From Neodiprion pinetum (taxonomy: Eukaryota > Arthropoda > Insecta > Hymenoptera > Diprionidae): a DNA stretch of 64,000 bases. Position numbers and translations under genes: made by a program. The DNA is taken from assembly GCF_021155775.2 (NCBI RefSeq), contig NC_060236.1, forward strand, positions 12,631,087-12,695,086. The letters are read 5' to 3'. The stretch's first letter is position 1. The number at the start of each line of letters is the position of its first letter. The notes below the pieces were generated by a model. The model did not search any database. It saw nothing but the letters and a program-made list of their open reading frames with translations, and was not told where the DNA came from. This document shows, piece by piece, positions 1-11,555 of the stretch.

Positions 1-310
1 ACTTGCAACGACGAGGTATTTTGCAGCTTCCAAGACCCTACTCAAATCTTCATGCCGCAGATTGATTACGGCTCCCGTTCTAATGCGGCTCTCGAAAGCT
101 GTCTTCAAATCTTCCCACCGTACTGGATCGCTTTTTCGTCGGCTTTGTAACCCGTCACTCACTTTTGGAAACTGTTGAAATTTAGCTGTCAAGGATATCA
201 AGATTCCATTTGTGGTCAAAATTCATGTCTTCTGTTCGATCGTTGAGGCGTTGTTTCGTGAAATTTTATTCAAAAGTCTGGTATTTCGGGTTCCAAATCA
301 AATCCGCGTT
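1..310 (-). pseudogene. Polinton-like DNA polymerase gene, N-terminal fragment
   Basis: The reverse strand translates to a fragment that aligns residue by residue with the beginning of the polymerase frame at 58530-58820. Shared patterns include RLLNKI, a WEDL..AFE block, and INLRHED against VNLKHKD. The match runs from about 310 down to the window edge, so the rest lies outside. At least two in-frame stops are visible, one of them where the other copy has an arginine codon after the EKT motif, so this copy is broken. It lies downstream, on the same strand, of the module at 1340-2548, which mirrors the arrangement at 51079-58530. Seen: the alignment between two loci of the window. Inference: both belong to Polinton/Maverick-like elements. 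Confidence 0.7.
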
Positions 311-1339
311 TGAATGTCTGTCGGTGAAGATTTCTCAAATAAAATCTTAAATGCTGTTACCGCGATTTTTATTAATTTCGAACACTTTTTTGAATCTATT
401 GTGACGTGGATTTTTCCCGCTCCTCGGTCACTCAGAGAAAATGACGAAGAACTTACCGCGTGCACAATAATTTGGCGTCCACGATGTACCCTGGATCTAA
501 AACTATATCGCGAAGTTTTGTTGGGCGCCTGGCGTGATCAACACGCCTGGAAATCATTAATGCGCTATACCTCAGGCATGTGCTCGATAGCTCAGTACCG
601 CGGAGTGGGGAGGGGTAATTTTTAGAGAGAAAGCGATACTCGAAATATACGCGCTATTTCACAAAAGAAGTGAAATGAAATCTTATATTTTCCAATAGCG
701 GGGATACAAGAACAAAAAAAAAATATAATCTAAAAGTCGCTCCTCGCGATTCTAAAACCAAACAGAAAACTACACGTAACCCACTCTATTTCTTACTCTA
801 CTGAGCTCGCGGCTCCCTAACTAAAATGTCACTCAACAATCACAAAATCTTCATACGCAATTCTAAATTTGCATATTCGCCATCTTTTCTCCATGGTGAT
901 TATTGCTCGAAACCGAAACTAAAACTAATTACTCGACGGTGCGCCGTCGGGCTATCATAATAGACGGCGTCCTCAATCTCACCCGAGATCTCACCCGACT
1001 CGGAGCTTCGACGCTACCACGAGCTGCCCTAAATCTAAACGTGACAACACAACTCAACCTGAAGCTTATTTTCTACTTATCTCAACTAAACGAATCCGCA
1101 AACGTTACTATATTTCAAACGCAATCAAAACTCAATACTACAACTTCTCGTCTCAACTGCTGCTCAAAGCAACGGCAATTTGTACTATACATCACCTCAA
1201 CTTGACCAAACACTGTGTTAACTGAACGGCAACTTAACTAAGCGCAAGCACCACTAAATGTAACTTCAACTAAATACAAGCTCAAGGTAACACAACTCAA
1301 TTAACATCATCTTAACTAAACGGGTACGGATCTAAGCGC
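311..1339. other. Non-coding spacer with degenerate ACTCAA/CTAAACG microrepeats
   Basis: No convincing coding frame. From about 900 to 1390 the sequence is dominated by short degenerate motifs such as CTCAACTAAACG and GCGCAACTAAACG. Open frames at 314-625 and 903-1205 look like chance. By position it separates the terminal module from the polymerase fragment. Confidence 0.4.
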
Positions 1340-2548
1340 AGGCGCAACTAAACGTAATCTAAACTATACACTATCGCAACGCATCCGAAGTCAAACCTTC
1401 TCAAAATCCTCCAAAATGTTACCCGCCAATCCGAGCACTCCGAATCCGCACATCCCAACCTACTCGAGAGGTGACACTGAAAAACCCGATAACGCGGCTC
1501 GACCCGGTACAGCGGAATTCGGCTATACTTGATTTCAAAAACGAGAAAGACTCAACTAGAACCCGTGACTCTACTCAACTTTTTTAGGAACTCAAAATTG
1601 ACTCTACTTTAACACGCGTACTCAGGCTACGTTCATCAAGCAAAAGAATCGGCAAGAGAATTTCGAGTACTTTTCTACAACGCAAATCCAAAACGGCTAT
1701 CTGTTACTCGGCAAGCCTTTTCGTAATTATGCTCGAAATTCAATCGCGGGGATAGAAGCGGGGCTTACCTTCTACATCTTTGCAGCCCCCTTTCCATTCC
1801 CCTCGCGATTTTTGGGCGACTCTATTACTTTGCGAACCTCCCCAAAACGTGACTACTTATCACGACCGCCAGAACTAGGGTGGTTTCAAAAACCTACGAC
1901 CTGCCGCAACACGGATCTCGGTACGCCATCCCATACGTGACGTTATACCAACAAGAATACGCAATAATCGATCCGTCATCGCTTTCGTCGATTGCGCAAC
2001 TCGACGCGCACCTTCAATAGCATTGCTGCGCAGAACTTAACGCTAGATCGCAATCTCTTCCTCCGCGCAGCTCCATGACGTTTTGGTGGTGAGCGTGGTG
2101 CTCCCTCATCGCTAGTCGGTCCGTCGCAAGTTCGCTAGTCAATTGTTGGCGGGGCGAAGGGGGAGAGGCTGCGGCATGCCCGCCGCTAGCCGGAATCGCG
2201 TCCACCTTGGATTTCCGCGATGCGGGGATCTACGTCGGCTCCCCCTCCGCAGCCTCGACATCCTTGCTTCACAATTGTCGCTAGTCCGCCACTCCGCAAT
2301 TTCCTCCAATTCGGTGCTGACTTCTACCTGATGCCGTTGTAGCTCGAAAAATAAAAAAACAAAAAAAAAACCTGAAATATCTTACGCTATTTGCTAAGGT
2401 GTCCCCTCTCGTAGTTTCGGATGCGTGACTCTAGTCCTGGCGCTCTTTTGCAAAGACTTCGCGACTCAATTTCGGAAATTCCTCAATTTAGGTTGCGCCC
2501 AGGGTTTCAGGAGTCCCTTGTAACGGGCATCAAAAATGCCACGTTACA
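1340..2548 (-). repeat. Terminal module, copy 1 (candidate long terminus of a Polinton-like element or LTR)
   Basis: Read on the reverse strand from 2548 downward, this matches 51079-52230 in the same order for about 1.2 kb. Shared blocks include the purine stretch around 2150-2180, the region around 1930-2000, and the block near 1640-1690. The outer edge is a 30-bp hairpin at 2519-2548. Both copies lie next to a Polinton-like polymerase gene with the same relative orientation. A long terminal repeat starting TGTAAC is the alternative reading. The outer edge is clear; the inner limit is approximate because similarity fades. Confidence 0.55.
2519..2548. repeat. 30-bp terminal hairpin
   Basis: An imperfect palindrome: TGTAACG at one end pairs with CGTTACA at the other, and inside it ATGCC pairs with GGCAT around a short A/T loop. 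The same hairpin occurs at 51079-51108 with one changed base and marks the outer limit of similarity between the two modules. Confidence 0.6.
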
Positions 2549-2806
2549 CCATGTTTGTTTCTTTTTCTTCCGATCGCACACTTGACAAAGCTGTAGTTGC
2601 ATGGCTTGCTTCAGAATGACTGTTCTACGCTGACAGGGTCCCTTTTGTGGGTGAATAGCAACGTGACTCACACATTGTCGAAAATTCGTGAACAACTGTA
2701 TGCAATATTCTTTAACGAAAAATATTTCAAGATATTTCTCGAACGAAGCTGCAGCGCGTGTGAAATGGTAGGATAGTTCTCGAAACTCGGTGAAGATGTC
2801 GCACAC
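2549..2806 (-). pseudogene. Unrecognised coding remnant with a Cys-rich tail
   Basis: A reverse-strand frame begins at 2806 and runs into the hairpin at 2548. Near its end is a basic segment with C-x2-C followed by KKKK and a further Cys. The pattern faintly recalls the C-terminal zinc-binding tail of piggyBac-type transposases, but too little is left to name it. The module at 1340-2548 appears to interrupt it. Function unassigned. Confidence 0.25.
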
Positions 2807-3974
2807 GCCCCACGTACGAGAGAGCTGTGGTAGTAAACTAATCGCAATAGTGATACACGAAAGTGTAGTGTATATCGTTCTCCAAAAGTGTTATGGAGAT
2901 GTTTTAGTTTTCTTACGGTGTTGATTTCAAGTCACCTAAATATAGGATGTTGATTATCGGAAAGTGATGCCGAGAAAGTCAGTTGCTCTCAATCCAGCGA
3001 GAAGTGCAGGTGGGTGATGAAAATCAATGCAGTCGAGAAGCTCTTTAGTTTTATCACACAACTTATAGATTATACTTTCATGGTTGAAAAATTGTCAGAC
3101 TTGTGCCTGTGTGTGTGTGTTTTTTGTTTTCATCCAGCCGAACCAATCAACAACAATAAATAACAACAACAACATTTTCCATCACAATTTTTGACAAGCT
3201 CAGGTGGGTGATCAAAATCAGTAGAGTTGTAAAGTTTTTCTGTTTCATTTCACACATGGATAAACATTGTGACAGATGTGTGACACATTTAGCATACTTT
3301 GTTTTTTCTCTTTTCTCAGCATAAGCCGCCGCTATCACCATCATCATCGTCATCGTCGTCATAGCATAAATTGTCAATATCACTAAAAAAAAGTCTATTT
3401 TAGATCACGTAGCTCACAAAGTAATTTTCGTCTTTTTTCAGCTCTAATGATCCGTTTTTTCAACGACAACGATCCGGTCATTAGTGACATCATCCGTCTA
3501 GTCGGATCTGTTGTTCTGCTGCGGATCCACTGAACGGATCGAACACGTTACTTGCATCATAGGTTTTACACCAGCACTACGTGCCATAGGGTGATGTACT
3601 TAAGGGGGTCACAGGGTGCGTATTGTGTAAATTGTGCGCGGGAGGGGCTTGATGAAAGAGCAATGTTTTCGAGCCGTAAAAGAATATCATTATCCACATC
3701 GATTTTCTACCGTCCTGCATGCGAAGTGGTTGTACGGAAGGAGAACTCTAATCGCATCGATGTGGAGCGTACAGACATCTTCTGGAGTTGTACTATTACA
3801 TGGAACAGGGCAGTTATTATTAAGACGGTGTATTGCATAACTCACATCCATGAGACCAGAGTTATACTACTGCTCTGGACTGAACGGTACATAAAGATAA
3901 ACTAGAAGCCAGAGTAACAGCCAAATGTACCTCACTTCTATAAAGTACCAAGGCTCAGGATATTTCAAAAAATT
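2807..3974. other. No recognised gene; possible isolated exon at 3442-3535
   Basis: AT-rich sequence without a convincing long frame. Two imperfect copies of a segment containing CAGGTGGGTGAT occur near 3007 and 3201. A pyrimidine tract plus CAG ends at about 3441 and is followed by a short open stretch to a stop near 3530, compatible with a terminal exon. The frames at 3552-3905 and 3634-3840 are not supported by any recognisable motif. Confidence 0.3.
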
Positions 3975-5205
3975 CTGGCCATTTGATGTAGTTTCCTTGT
4001 TTACCAACGTATCACAAAATTTAGCAATTAACGCGGTGAAGCAACATTGGCATCAGTTAGTAGACAAGGTTTCTGTTCCACTCAATGAACTTATTGCGTC
4101 ACATATTTGTTTCAAGGCCGCCATTTTGAAATTTATTAACAATAACTATGCTCAAACCTTTGGTCTACCTATGGGCTCCCCGCTCTCTCCAATTTTGTCG
4201 GATTTGGTTATGGATGATCTTGAACAACATTGTTCAAACAAACTGGATTTTGTGCTTCCTTCCTACTACAGATATGTAGATAACATAATCACTGCGGTTC
4301 CTTCTGATAAAGTCGACGAATCGCTATCCGTCTTCAACCAATTCCACCCAGAATTATAATTCACATCTGAAACAGAGTGCAATCGTCGGATCAGTTTTTT
4401 GGATGTACTTATCATTAATGAGAACCAGCTTAGCAAGACTGGCTGGTTCCATAAGGTCACCTGGTCACAAAGGTACCTGAATTTTTATTCTCACCATCCC
4501 AGACCATACAAGATTGGAACGATTTATTGTTTGGTTAATAGAGCGATTAGATTATCTAGTATTGAATATCAGAATAAAAACTTGTCCTTGATTCATCAGG
4601 TACTACGCAAGAAAAACTATCCAACTGCGCTTCTTAACAAACATATACACAATAAATATAATTCCATTCTGTCTGTTATCAGTTCCAACAACAATAATGA
4701 TGTATCTGTTGCACATGTTGATCTTAAAAACTTTGTTTCCATCCTGTATGTTGCCGGCCTTTTCGAGTCTCTTAGCAAAATTTTCTATAAATATAATATC
4801 CAATTTGTCGGTAAAAATGCACATGATTTATCGTCTATGTTTGACTCTGGCAAGGATCTGCTACCCTTGGATAAGCGCTCTAGTGTAGTCTACAAAACTC
4901 CTTGCAAACAATGCAACATGTCATACATAGGTCAAACAAGTAGGCAGTTACATACGAGAATAACCGAACATAAACGAAATATCTATGACCATGATGGTGA
5001 TTATGCGGCGCTGACTAGACATGCTATCGATTTTGATCACACTTTTAATTATGCTCAAGCCAGCATTTTAGATGTTGTACCCTTGTATTACGAAAGGTTG
5101 TTGTTAGAAATGTGCAACATTGTTGCACATCCCAACTCGGTCAATCGAAGACAAGATATTGAACATCTCAGCGCTATTTACACCTCTGTGATACATCAAC
5201 CATAA
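3975..5205 (+). pseudogene. Penelope-like element reverse transcriptase-GIY-YIG polyprotein, 5'-truncated
   Basis: This is the C-terminal two thirds of a PLE protein, which combines a telomerase-like reverse transcriptase with a GIY-YIG endonuclease. Visible RT motifs are DVVSLFTNV, GLPMGSPLSPILSDL, and RYVDN where the sister copy has YVDD, so one catalytic aspartate is lost. A TAA stop at about 4357 separates the RT block (to 4359) from the connection domain and GIY-YIG block (to 5205), which carries CNMSYIGQTSRQLHTRITEH. The protein matches the PLE on the reverse strand at 16415-17800 almost throughout. Similarity starts near 3975, so the 5' end is missing. Truncation, a stop and a mutated catalytic site make it a dead copy. 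Confidence 0.9.
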
Positions 5206-5590
5206 CTATTAATTACCGATTGAGCTTGCTCTTGATTTTACCTTTCTAACATATTCTCTCATCTATTTAACCCGTTGACTCTTCGTTTGTGCTGCTTCTA
5301 GTGATTGAATTCGCTCTCCTTCCACTACATTCAGGACGATTCACACGTTCAAAATTGAGCTAGGTTCAAAAATGTCGTTGGTATGATTTTATTCAATTTC
5401 ACTAACTAAGATGGAATGCTTGGGAGTTTCGCATCGCAGTTTATGTTTTTTAAAAATGAACAATTTGAGTTTTTTTTTGTGTATTCTACCGTTTGTTCAT
5501 TACTTCTACGTGTTGTTTTTTCTTTGAAATTGAAAGTTCCATGTCATCATCAGGTAATTCTCATTTAATTATATCAGCACAATTAGCTTT
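5206..5590 (+). repeat. PLE 3' untranslated region
   Basis: It follows the GIY-YIG frame and matches the 3' region of the second PLE (reverse strand, 16414 down to about 16070) at several blocks, including the segment with CCCGTTGACTC and a later block around 5530-5570. The homologous sequence ends near 5590, short of the terminal repeat present in the other copy. Confidence 0.6.
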
Positions 5591-5595
5591 GCTTA

Positions 5596-7493
5596 TCACA
5601 TAAGCCTTTCACATATTAATACGATATCTCCACTTTTATCACCCGACAGAATCTCGCAACGCAACACTGTGTTACCCAATTCTAAAATCAATAATCTCGT
5701 GCCGTTGCACAAACCTTCGTTGATGCTCAAGTTTCTAATGAGCATTATAATACCATACTTTCTGTGACGAAGCTCGTGAGGTGACAAACTCGGTGGTGAT
5801 AACGTATTCAAATATTCTGGCAAGATTGTATCGTTGAGATGGTCATTATCACCACAAGTATCGGTACTGTCAACACTCGTGTAGAGTCTTTCAGTAGTTT
5901 CATCAAATAAGTCCATGACTCTCGAATTGATTTGTTCAACATCAACATTTCGAACAGACAGAATGGCACATTTTGCCACACCTTTGAATCGTCTCGCTCT
6001 TACTAATTGTCCGTAGGTATCTTCTACTATATCCCGGTTTGCAGCTACCACAAAAGGGTCTGACATTTCAAGATTATCATCTGGATCGTTGAGAAGTCCA
6101 TCTCCAACGTCAAGTAGAAATTTAGCAAACTCCACTTCGCTGGGAAAATTCTCATGTTTTCCGTTAATGCGTATTTGGAAAAGTGTCGCCATAGTGCGCT
6201 GTACTTAATTGATAAACTCACTGTTCCGCTTTGCGTGCCTCCTATTTTCACCGGAAGAAGTTGTCCAAAGCCTCCTCCAAGAATAATAATTTTCTCGCCA
6301 AAAGGTAGGTTATTATTCATAATATCTTGTAACGTTCGATGCGCGACTTCTAGAGCATAGCGTGGTGCCATAGGTGCTTCGTCCCAGATAAAAAGATCAA
6401 CATTTTTCAAATAGTTACCCTGTTTGGATTGCACCTTGATGCTTGATGTGGAATCCTCATACAGCGGTACTGGGAGCCCGAAGGTCTTGTGCACTGTTTT
6501 ACACTCAGGAAGTAATATCGCTGCGATTCCGGTGAAGGCCATAGCACTGACACACTTTCCTCTACCTCTAACGAGATTTGAGAGCGTGATGTGAGTGAAA
6601 GACTTACCAGATCCTTCAGGACCATCGATGTAAAAGCAAGTTTTCTCGACATCATCGTTATCGTTTGCACTTAGGATAGCATCAACAAACATCTTTTGGG
6701 TATCATTTAGCTGTCCATACTGTTGCATACCAATGTCGGTAAACTAAGCTGGTAACGTATCAGGCTCGTCGTCTTCGTTTAAGATTTTTATCTTTTCCAT
6801 CCCCGGAAATTGAGAGAGATTCGAACCTTCGTTGATGAGCATACGAGCGATTTCAAAATACGATTTTCTTTGAGCCTGCTGCATGCTCAGGCGCCTTGCG
6901 TAATCCTCGGAAAACTTTATCTTGAATTGATCCCAGAGTTCTTCTAGATGAATTAGTTGGCAATCGATCAGAATTCTGATAAACAGTCTGCGAAGAAGAC
7001 CAGGCATCATCCAAACGGCTGCTTCTTCAATCGCTTTTCGCCACTCATCGTCATCTTCAATAAACCCTTGTGCCAGGCATGTTGCTGTAAACGTCTTGCA
7101 GACTTGTCCATCCACGGTCCTGAAATCTTTGAAGCTTTTGGCTCCTTTCACCTTCAACAAAAGCAATCGAAGATGAAACAATTCAATTTGAGCAGGACTT
7201 ACCGAGTACATTCGTCCAAACGCATCGTGTCTACGTTGCCGTTTTTCCCATCTCGATACGATTGATCCGTCAACGTTAGATTTTTTAAATACGTAATGGG
7301 AAGGGATATCCGGGTACACAAACAATCTTGCAGATTCATCGCGAATGTTCAATGCGTAGTAATCGTTTAGCATACTTACTCGACTCATGGCATTCCTCAT
7401 GCCGTCGTCGTTCATGTCTGTCGTAATAGCGACGCTGTGCTCATTGGGCAGATACATGGGGAGTCTTATCACAGGGTGGCTTTTCTCACTCAC
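5596..7493 (-). pseudogene. Helitron-type PIF1-like helicase, broken
   Basis: This is the helicase part of a Helitron Rep/helicase protein or a close PIF1-like relative, which unwinds DNA during rolling-circle transposition. The first block (7493-6744) holds the region before the helicase and ends with an in-frame TAG. The next block (6728-6045) has the Walker A motif GPEGSGKSF and the Walker B-like motif FIWDEAP. A frameshift near 6170-6190 moves the frame to the last block (6192-5596), which includes a nucleotide-binding C-terminal part with NGTRLLI. No Rep (HUH nuclease) motif lies within the window, so the N-terminal half is missing. One stop plus one frameshift indicate a pseudogene. The HUH domain would be needed to prove Helitron identity. 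Confidence 0.75.
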
Positions 7494-8680
7494 TCTCTCG
7501 CACAGTTCTGTTCACTCTCATCTCTACACAACTCGATTAAGTTCGTGGCAGGACTTCAAGCACTTATTTCTAACTTCGAGAGACTGACGCCGCGACGCGA
7601 AAAGCCTTCCCGACCGCGTATAGCTTAGAGTATCACCCTCTAATCGTCGGTGGCGGAAAAGGACTTACTACCTCTGTACGCGGTTGCTTCGAAGGAGCCG
7701 GGTTCCGTTGAGATCGTTCTCAGCTGTCTCTAACGGGACTAACTTCGCTCGCTCGTCCGACACCCCTTGAAGCGTCGGACAGCGAGCAAGGTTTTTGCTG
7801 ATTTTACAATTTAGAACAAAGGCTCGCCTCGCGACGATCATTCCTGAAGCGCGTGATCTCCCACTCGCCTCATCCCGGTGTTGGTTACACCCGGGATCTG
7901 GCGAGCGCGGGGACGCTGACGTTGCAACGGTCAACTACGCCGTTGCGCTTTGGTCGTGCCACGAACTGTTTTATATAATGGTTAAATTATATGAATATAA
8001 TAATGAATTTAAGGTTATGCTTCCTCGTCCCTTTTAAAAGCGATATTAATAATCAATGACATTGGTATACATACATGCGGCGTTCGTGAGACATGAAGAA
8101 TCTCTATACATGAATTCATACAACTAACGATGAAGTGTGATAAGAAGAGGTAGGCGAATACCAACATTATTTTTTTTTTTAATAAAAAGTATCTTGAAAA
8201 AAATGGAATATAATTTTGTATTCCTCAATTTTTTTTACCTATGCACAAACTCTTATGAAGGAATAATACGTTATAAAAACTTACATCGTTGAGTCCACAA
8301 TATTCAGCCCATCGATTGCTTCGTTTGATGAGAATGTTGGTTTTTTTTTCCCTTCTCCATCTTTACGTTTATTATGCTTTGCAATATTTAATCGTGGGCC
8401 CATCGCGTAGGGCGGGGTTGGGGACGGTGGGGCCCATAAGTAGTGGTGGTGGGGGCATGATGATGACACGGTAGTGAGCGATGCCACGGAACAGATCCAT
8501 GACCGGAGTCGTTTTCTTTTTCCGATCTATGTACCTTTTGTTGTTTAATTAATGTCTCTTTTAACTTGATACGAGTATTAATTTGTTCGCAGTATGTATT
8601 TTTAATATCAATCCAATTAGTACGGTATTTATACAGTTTTATTCTATCGACGTATCGCTCTCGGTGCAGGACTGTACAAC
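7494..8680. other. No recognised gene
   Basis: About 7640-7950 is more GC-rich than its surroundings and has several short overlapping frames on both strands with no recognisable motif. A TATATAA-like stretch sits near 7970. 8040-8680 is AT-rich non-coding sequence with a GC-rich patch at 8395-8460. Confidence 0.4.
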
Positions 8681-9787
8681 TAGTCCAGTCATTACGTCGG
8701 AAAAATCCGGTTAGAAATGAAAATGAATCGAAAAAAGCCAAATTTTAGATATTACGTGGGGGGCGGCTAGAAAAGCTTAAGTTCAAATTGTCGACCAAAA
8801 TAACCTTGTGCGTTTTCCGCCATCTTGAAAAAAGTGTTAAATTTAGTTTTTTCATCATAACTCGGTTCCCCGTTGAGATACGAAATTTTTTTTACAATAC
8901 TTTTTTGTTGCTCTCTGCACGATCTACAATTAAGGTCTCATACATTTTTTACGTATCGATCGTCGTTATCGAGATATCGATTAAAAAAAACCATAAATTT
9001 GGAGAGAAAAAATTGTTTTTCGCTATTTCCTTTTTTCTCGTCAAAGACGTTGAAAAATGTCCGAAACGAAACTTCTAGAGCGTGTTTAGACTTACAAATT
9101 CGTTTTTTTATTTTTCATTTCCGACAAAAATTACGACCTCTAGTGCGCCGCAAATTCAGTAAGACTGTGCCCGGTTTCGATTGAGCCGCTCGCATGGTTG
9201 TATCCACACGTAAAAATGGATGAATGGTAGTTCAGAGAATTATTGGTATACAAAATAAATTAATGAACCAGCCAAATTATAAATCAAACACATGAAATTT
9301 ATTAATCAAATAATTTTTATACAGCAAAAATAATAATAATTTTTATACGACCTCTAGCGCGCCGCAAAGTCGGCCCCAGCGCGCCCGACGCTGCAATAAT
9401 GTGCGTTTCATTTCGGACATTTTTCAACGTCTTTGACGAGAAAAAAGGAAATAGCGAAAAACAATTTTTTCTCTCCAAATTTATGGTTTTTTTTTATCGA
9501 TATCTCGATAACGACGATCGATACGTAAAAAATGTATGAGACCTTAATTGTAGATCGTGCAGAGAGCAACAAAAAAGTATTGTAAAAAAAATTTCGTATC
9601 TCAACGGGGAGCCGAGTTATGATGAAAAAACTAAATTTAACGCTTTTTTCAAGATGGCGGAAAACGCACAAGGTTATTTTGGTCGACAATTTGAACTTAA
9701 GCTTTTCTAGCCGCCCCCCACGTAGTATCCAAAATTTGGCTTTGTCGGTTCATTTTCATTTCCAAATGTATATAATGACTGGACTAA
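8681..9787. mobile_element. Foldback element, about 1.1 kb
   Basis: The two ends are inverted copies. The left arm from about 8681 to 9070 (containing ACGTGGGGGGCGGCTAG) is mirrored by about 9412-9787 (containing CTAGCCGCCCCCCACGT). Identical short frames on opposite strands at 8788-9078 and 9408-9689 reflect this symmetry. The loop of about 340 bp has two related GACCTCTAG(T/C)GCGCCGCAAA segments. No transposase is encoded, so it is a non-autonomous hairpin-type element. The exact ends and the target duplication were not resolved. Confidence 0.75.
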
Positions 9788-10292
9788 ACACCCGTGGCAC
9801 TGACGCCTCATTATTAACCGACCTATCTTTGAGGCGTTGATTTATAAAAAGGCCTTATCTTATCGCCTCGCTTTAACAGATTACTTGTCGTAGCGAAATT
9901 AGACTAGTCTAGAAATAATTTGATCAGAGCCAGTTTACGATAACATTTACGAAAACGTTTTCGTTTACGATAAAAAAAAATATAACTCAGGAAATGTGCC
10001 GTTCAAACTCACTATTGGTGACTCGACCGACGTTACCGATAAGGAATGGTACAAAACCAATGAGATTGATAGCTCGGAGGTACAATCAATTACCTGGCAA
10101 AACATTGGAGAAATGGAGGGTCATAAAATTAGTTAGCTAAAAAAAACAAGTCATGTATAAAATTCAAAAAAATTCGTACCTTTCTTCTTTGTAAAATTGC
10201 GAAGCCGTAAGAATTATAATACCCGGTAGTATATAAGAATACATAATAAATTATTTGCAGAAATTTCGGGTTGGATAAAATCAAAATTTCAG
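9788..10292 (+). other. Possible upstream exon of the gene ending at 10760
   Basis: A forward open stretch from about 9987 to 10133 precedes the well-bounded exon at 10293. It ends at TTAGTTAG without an obvious donor site. The intervening 10135-10290 is AT-rich and would be the intron. The rest is non-coding. Confidence 0.25.
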
Positions 10293-10553
10293 GTAACTCG
10301 CCATAAGAGTGGACAAGCAAGCTACGGAATAGGCTCCATTACTGACGGGAAGCAAAAGCTCGAGGTCCGTATTACGACTTGGTCCAATATGGATGCAAAT
10401 TTAAAAAGGGGTCAACCAATCGAAGTGACTGAAATCGTAAAGACGGATTCATATACGTATTTACAAATTGCTAATGGCTCAGCAATTGTTTCCACTGTTG
10501 GGCTAGAATTAGATCCTGACGAGATGATAAACATCACTTCAACTCCGCAAAAA
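10293..10553 (+). CDS. Internal exon of an unrecognised gene (OB-fold-like?)
   Basis: An 87-codon open block bounded by a good acceptor (TTTCAG ending at 10292) and a donor (GT at 10554). The encoded segment alternates short strand-like stretches (KLEVRITTW, PIEVTEIVKTDSYTYLQIANGSAIV) in a way that recalls small OB-fold or RPA-like nucleic-acid-binding domains, but I cannot identify the family. A short terminal exon at 10741-10761 continues the frame to a stop. It is the only stretch in the window that looks like an undamaged, spliced gene end not clearly tied to a known mobile element, though it could be element cargo. Confidence 0.4.
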
Positions 10554-10740
10554 GTATGTACAGAAAATATTCTATTTATTATAGTCTATTATTATAGTCA
10601 GTGCACCCACAAGTCCTTCCTTTTTTTAAAAAGTATACGAAATTTTGATTCTAGTCGTTGAATTAAGGACGCCCTTCATAAACACTACGTACTTACTTTT
10701 TTCATTACTACATATGATGTATATATATTTTTGGTTTCAG

Positions 10741-10761
10741 AGGGCACGAATAGAACAATGA
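10741..10761 (+). CDS. Putative terminal exon, six codons and stop
   Basis: It follows a clear acceptor (GGTTTCAG ending at 10740) and, spliced to the donor at 10554, keeps frame and gives six residues before TGA. AATAAA-type signals follow at about 10891 and 10915. Confidence 0.35.
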   Translation, partial: RARIEQ

Positions 10762-11100
10762 GCGGTTCATCTTATTCCTTTTTTCCGTTGTATATACAGT
10801 GTTTTCCGTCTTTTTCCATAACCTTTTTTTTCAATTTGCTCATTTTCCTTATCTATCGATGTTTTGAAAATTCGCAAAAGTTTGTTTCAAAATAAAAATA
10901 TGTAAAGGATTGTAATAAAAAGGAATATAATATCTATGTACATTTCGTTTTATTTCTTCGCTATATACTTCTTCATCATCGAACCTCCTTAGATATTCCA
11001 ATAATTCTTTTTCGATTTATTCATGGATACATGGGTATTAAAATTTATGCGTAGAGTGTATAAGCATATTTGCGCAGTCGTGTGGTCACCAATCTAAGAA
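10762..11100. other. AT-rich non-coding sequence
   Basis: Candidate 3' untranslated region and flank with AATAAA-like motifs. No further features seen. Confidence 0.3.
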
Positions 11101-11258
11101 TGTGTCATTATAGACTATTATTTTTTTTAAAAGTATACGAAAATAACCGCGCGCGTTTATACGCAACTGTCAAACTGACTGTGTCATTATAGACTATTAT
11201 TTTTTTTAAAAGTATACGAAAATAACCGCGCGCGTATATACGCAACTGTCAAACTGAC
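11101..11258. repeat. Tandem duplication of a 79-bp unit
   Basis: Unit 11101-11179 is repeated at 11180-11258 with almost no change. Each unit contains TGTGTCATTATAGAC, a T run, AAAAGTATACGAAAATAACC and a GCGCGCG core. A related but diverged string (TTTTTTTAAAAAGTATACGAAA) occurs near 10620. Confidence 0.85.
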
Positions 11259-11429
11259 AGCGGGACTCCAAACACAGAATCCCCATACACATCCGGCCGA
11301 CCATTCACAGGACGAATAAAACGACAACAATTCATCGATATGACCGACAACAATACTTGCGAGATTTCGATATACATCGTGACCCATGAACTTTTTATGC
11401 GGGGATATTGTAATAACTAATTTGTATTA

Positions 11430-11540
11430 CATCATTTTCTGTTCGTGACAGATGTTCCCAAATATATTTGTTCTGAGGAGGGCCCCCATCCGGGCTGAAA
11501 CGTTAACCTAAATAATTATTACGAAATAAGAATATTAGTA
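11430..11540 (+). repeat. PLE terminal-repeat fragment
   Basis: It matches the terminal repeat of the PLE at 15823-18837, including TTCGTGACA upstream and the conserved CTGAGGAGGGCCCCC...GAAACGTTAAC block. No PLE coding sequence follows, so it is an isolated end fragment. Confidence 0.7.
11473..11501 (+). ncRNA. Hammerhead-ribozyme-like core
   Basis: CTGAGGA followed by a short G/C stem and then GAAAC matches the conserved core of hammerhead ribozymes, which are known in PLE terminal repeats. The stem here (GGCCC against GGGCT) is slightly weakened compared with 18749-18777. Activity is not shown. Confidence 0.45.
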
Positions 11541-11555
11541 TTTTTTTAATAATTT

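Noticed and set aside
7668..7934. GC-rich 88-codon reverse frame
   Set aside because: No motif, overlapping frames on the other strand, no splice or promoter context.
8788..9078. Matching 96- and 93-codon frames in the foldback arms
   Set aside because: Identical translations arise because the arms are inverted copies; the Phe/Ser-rich sequence has no domain features.
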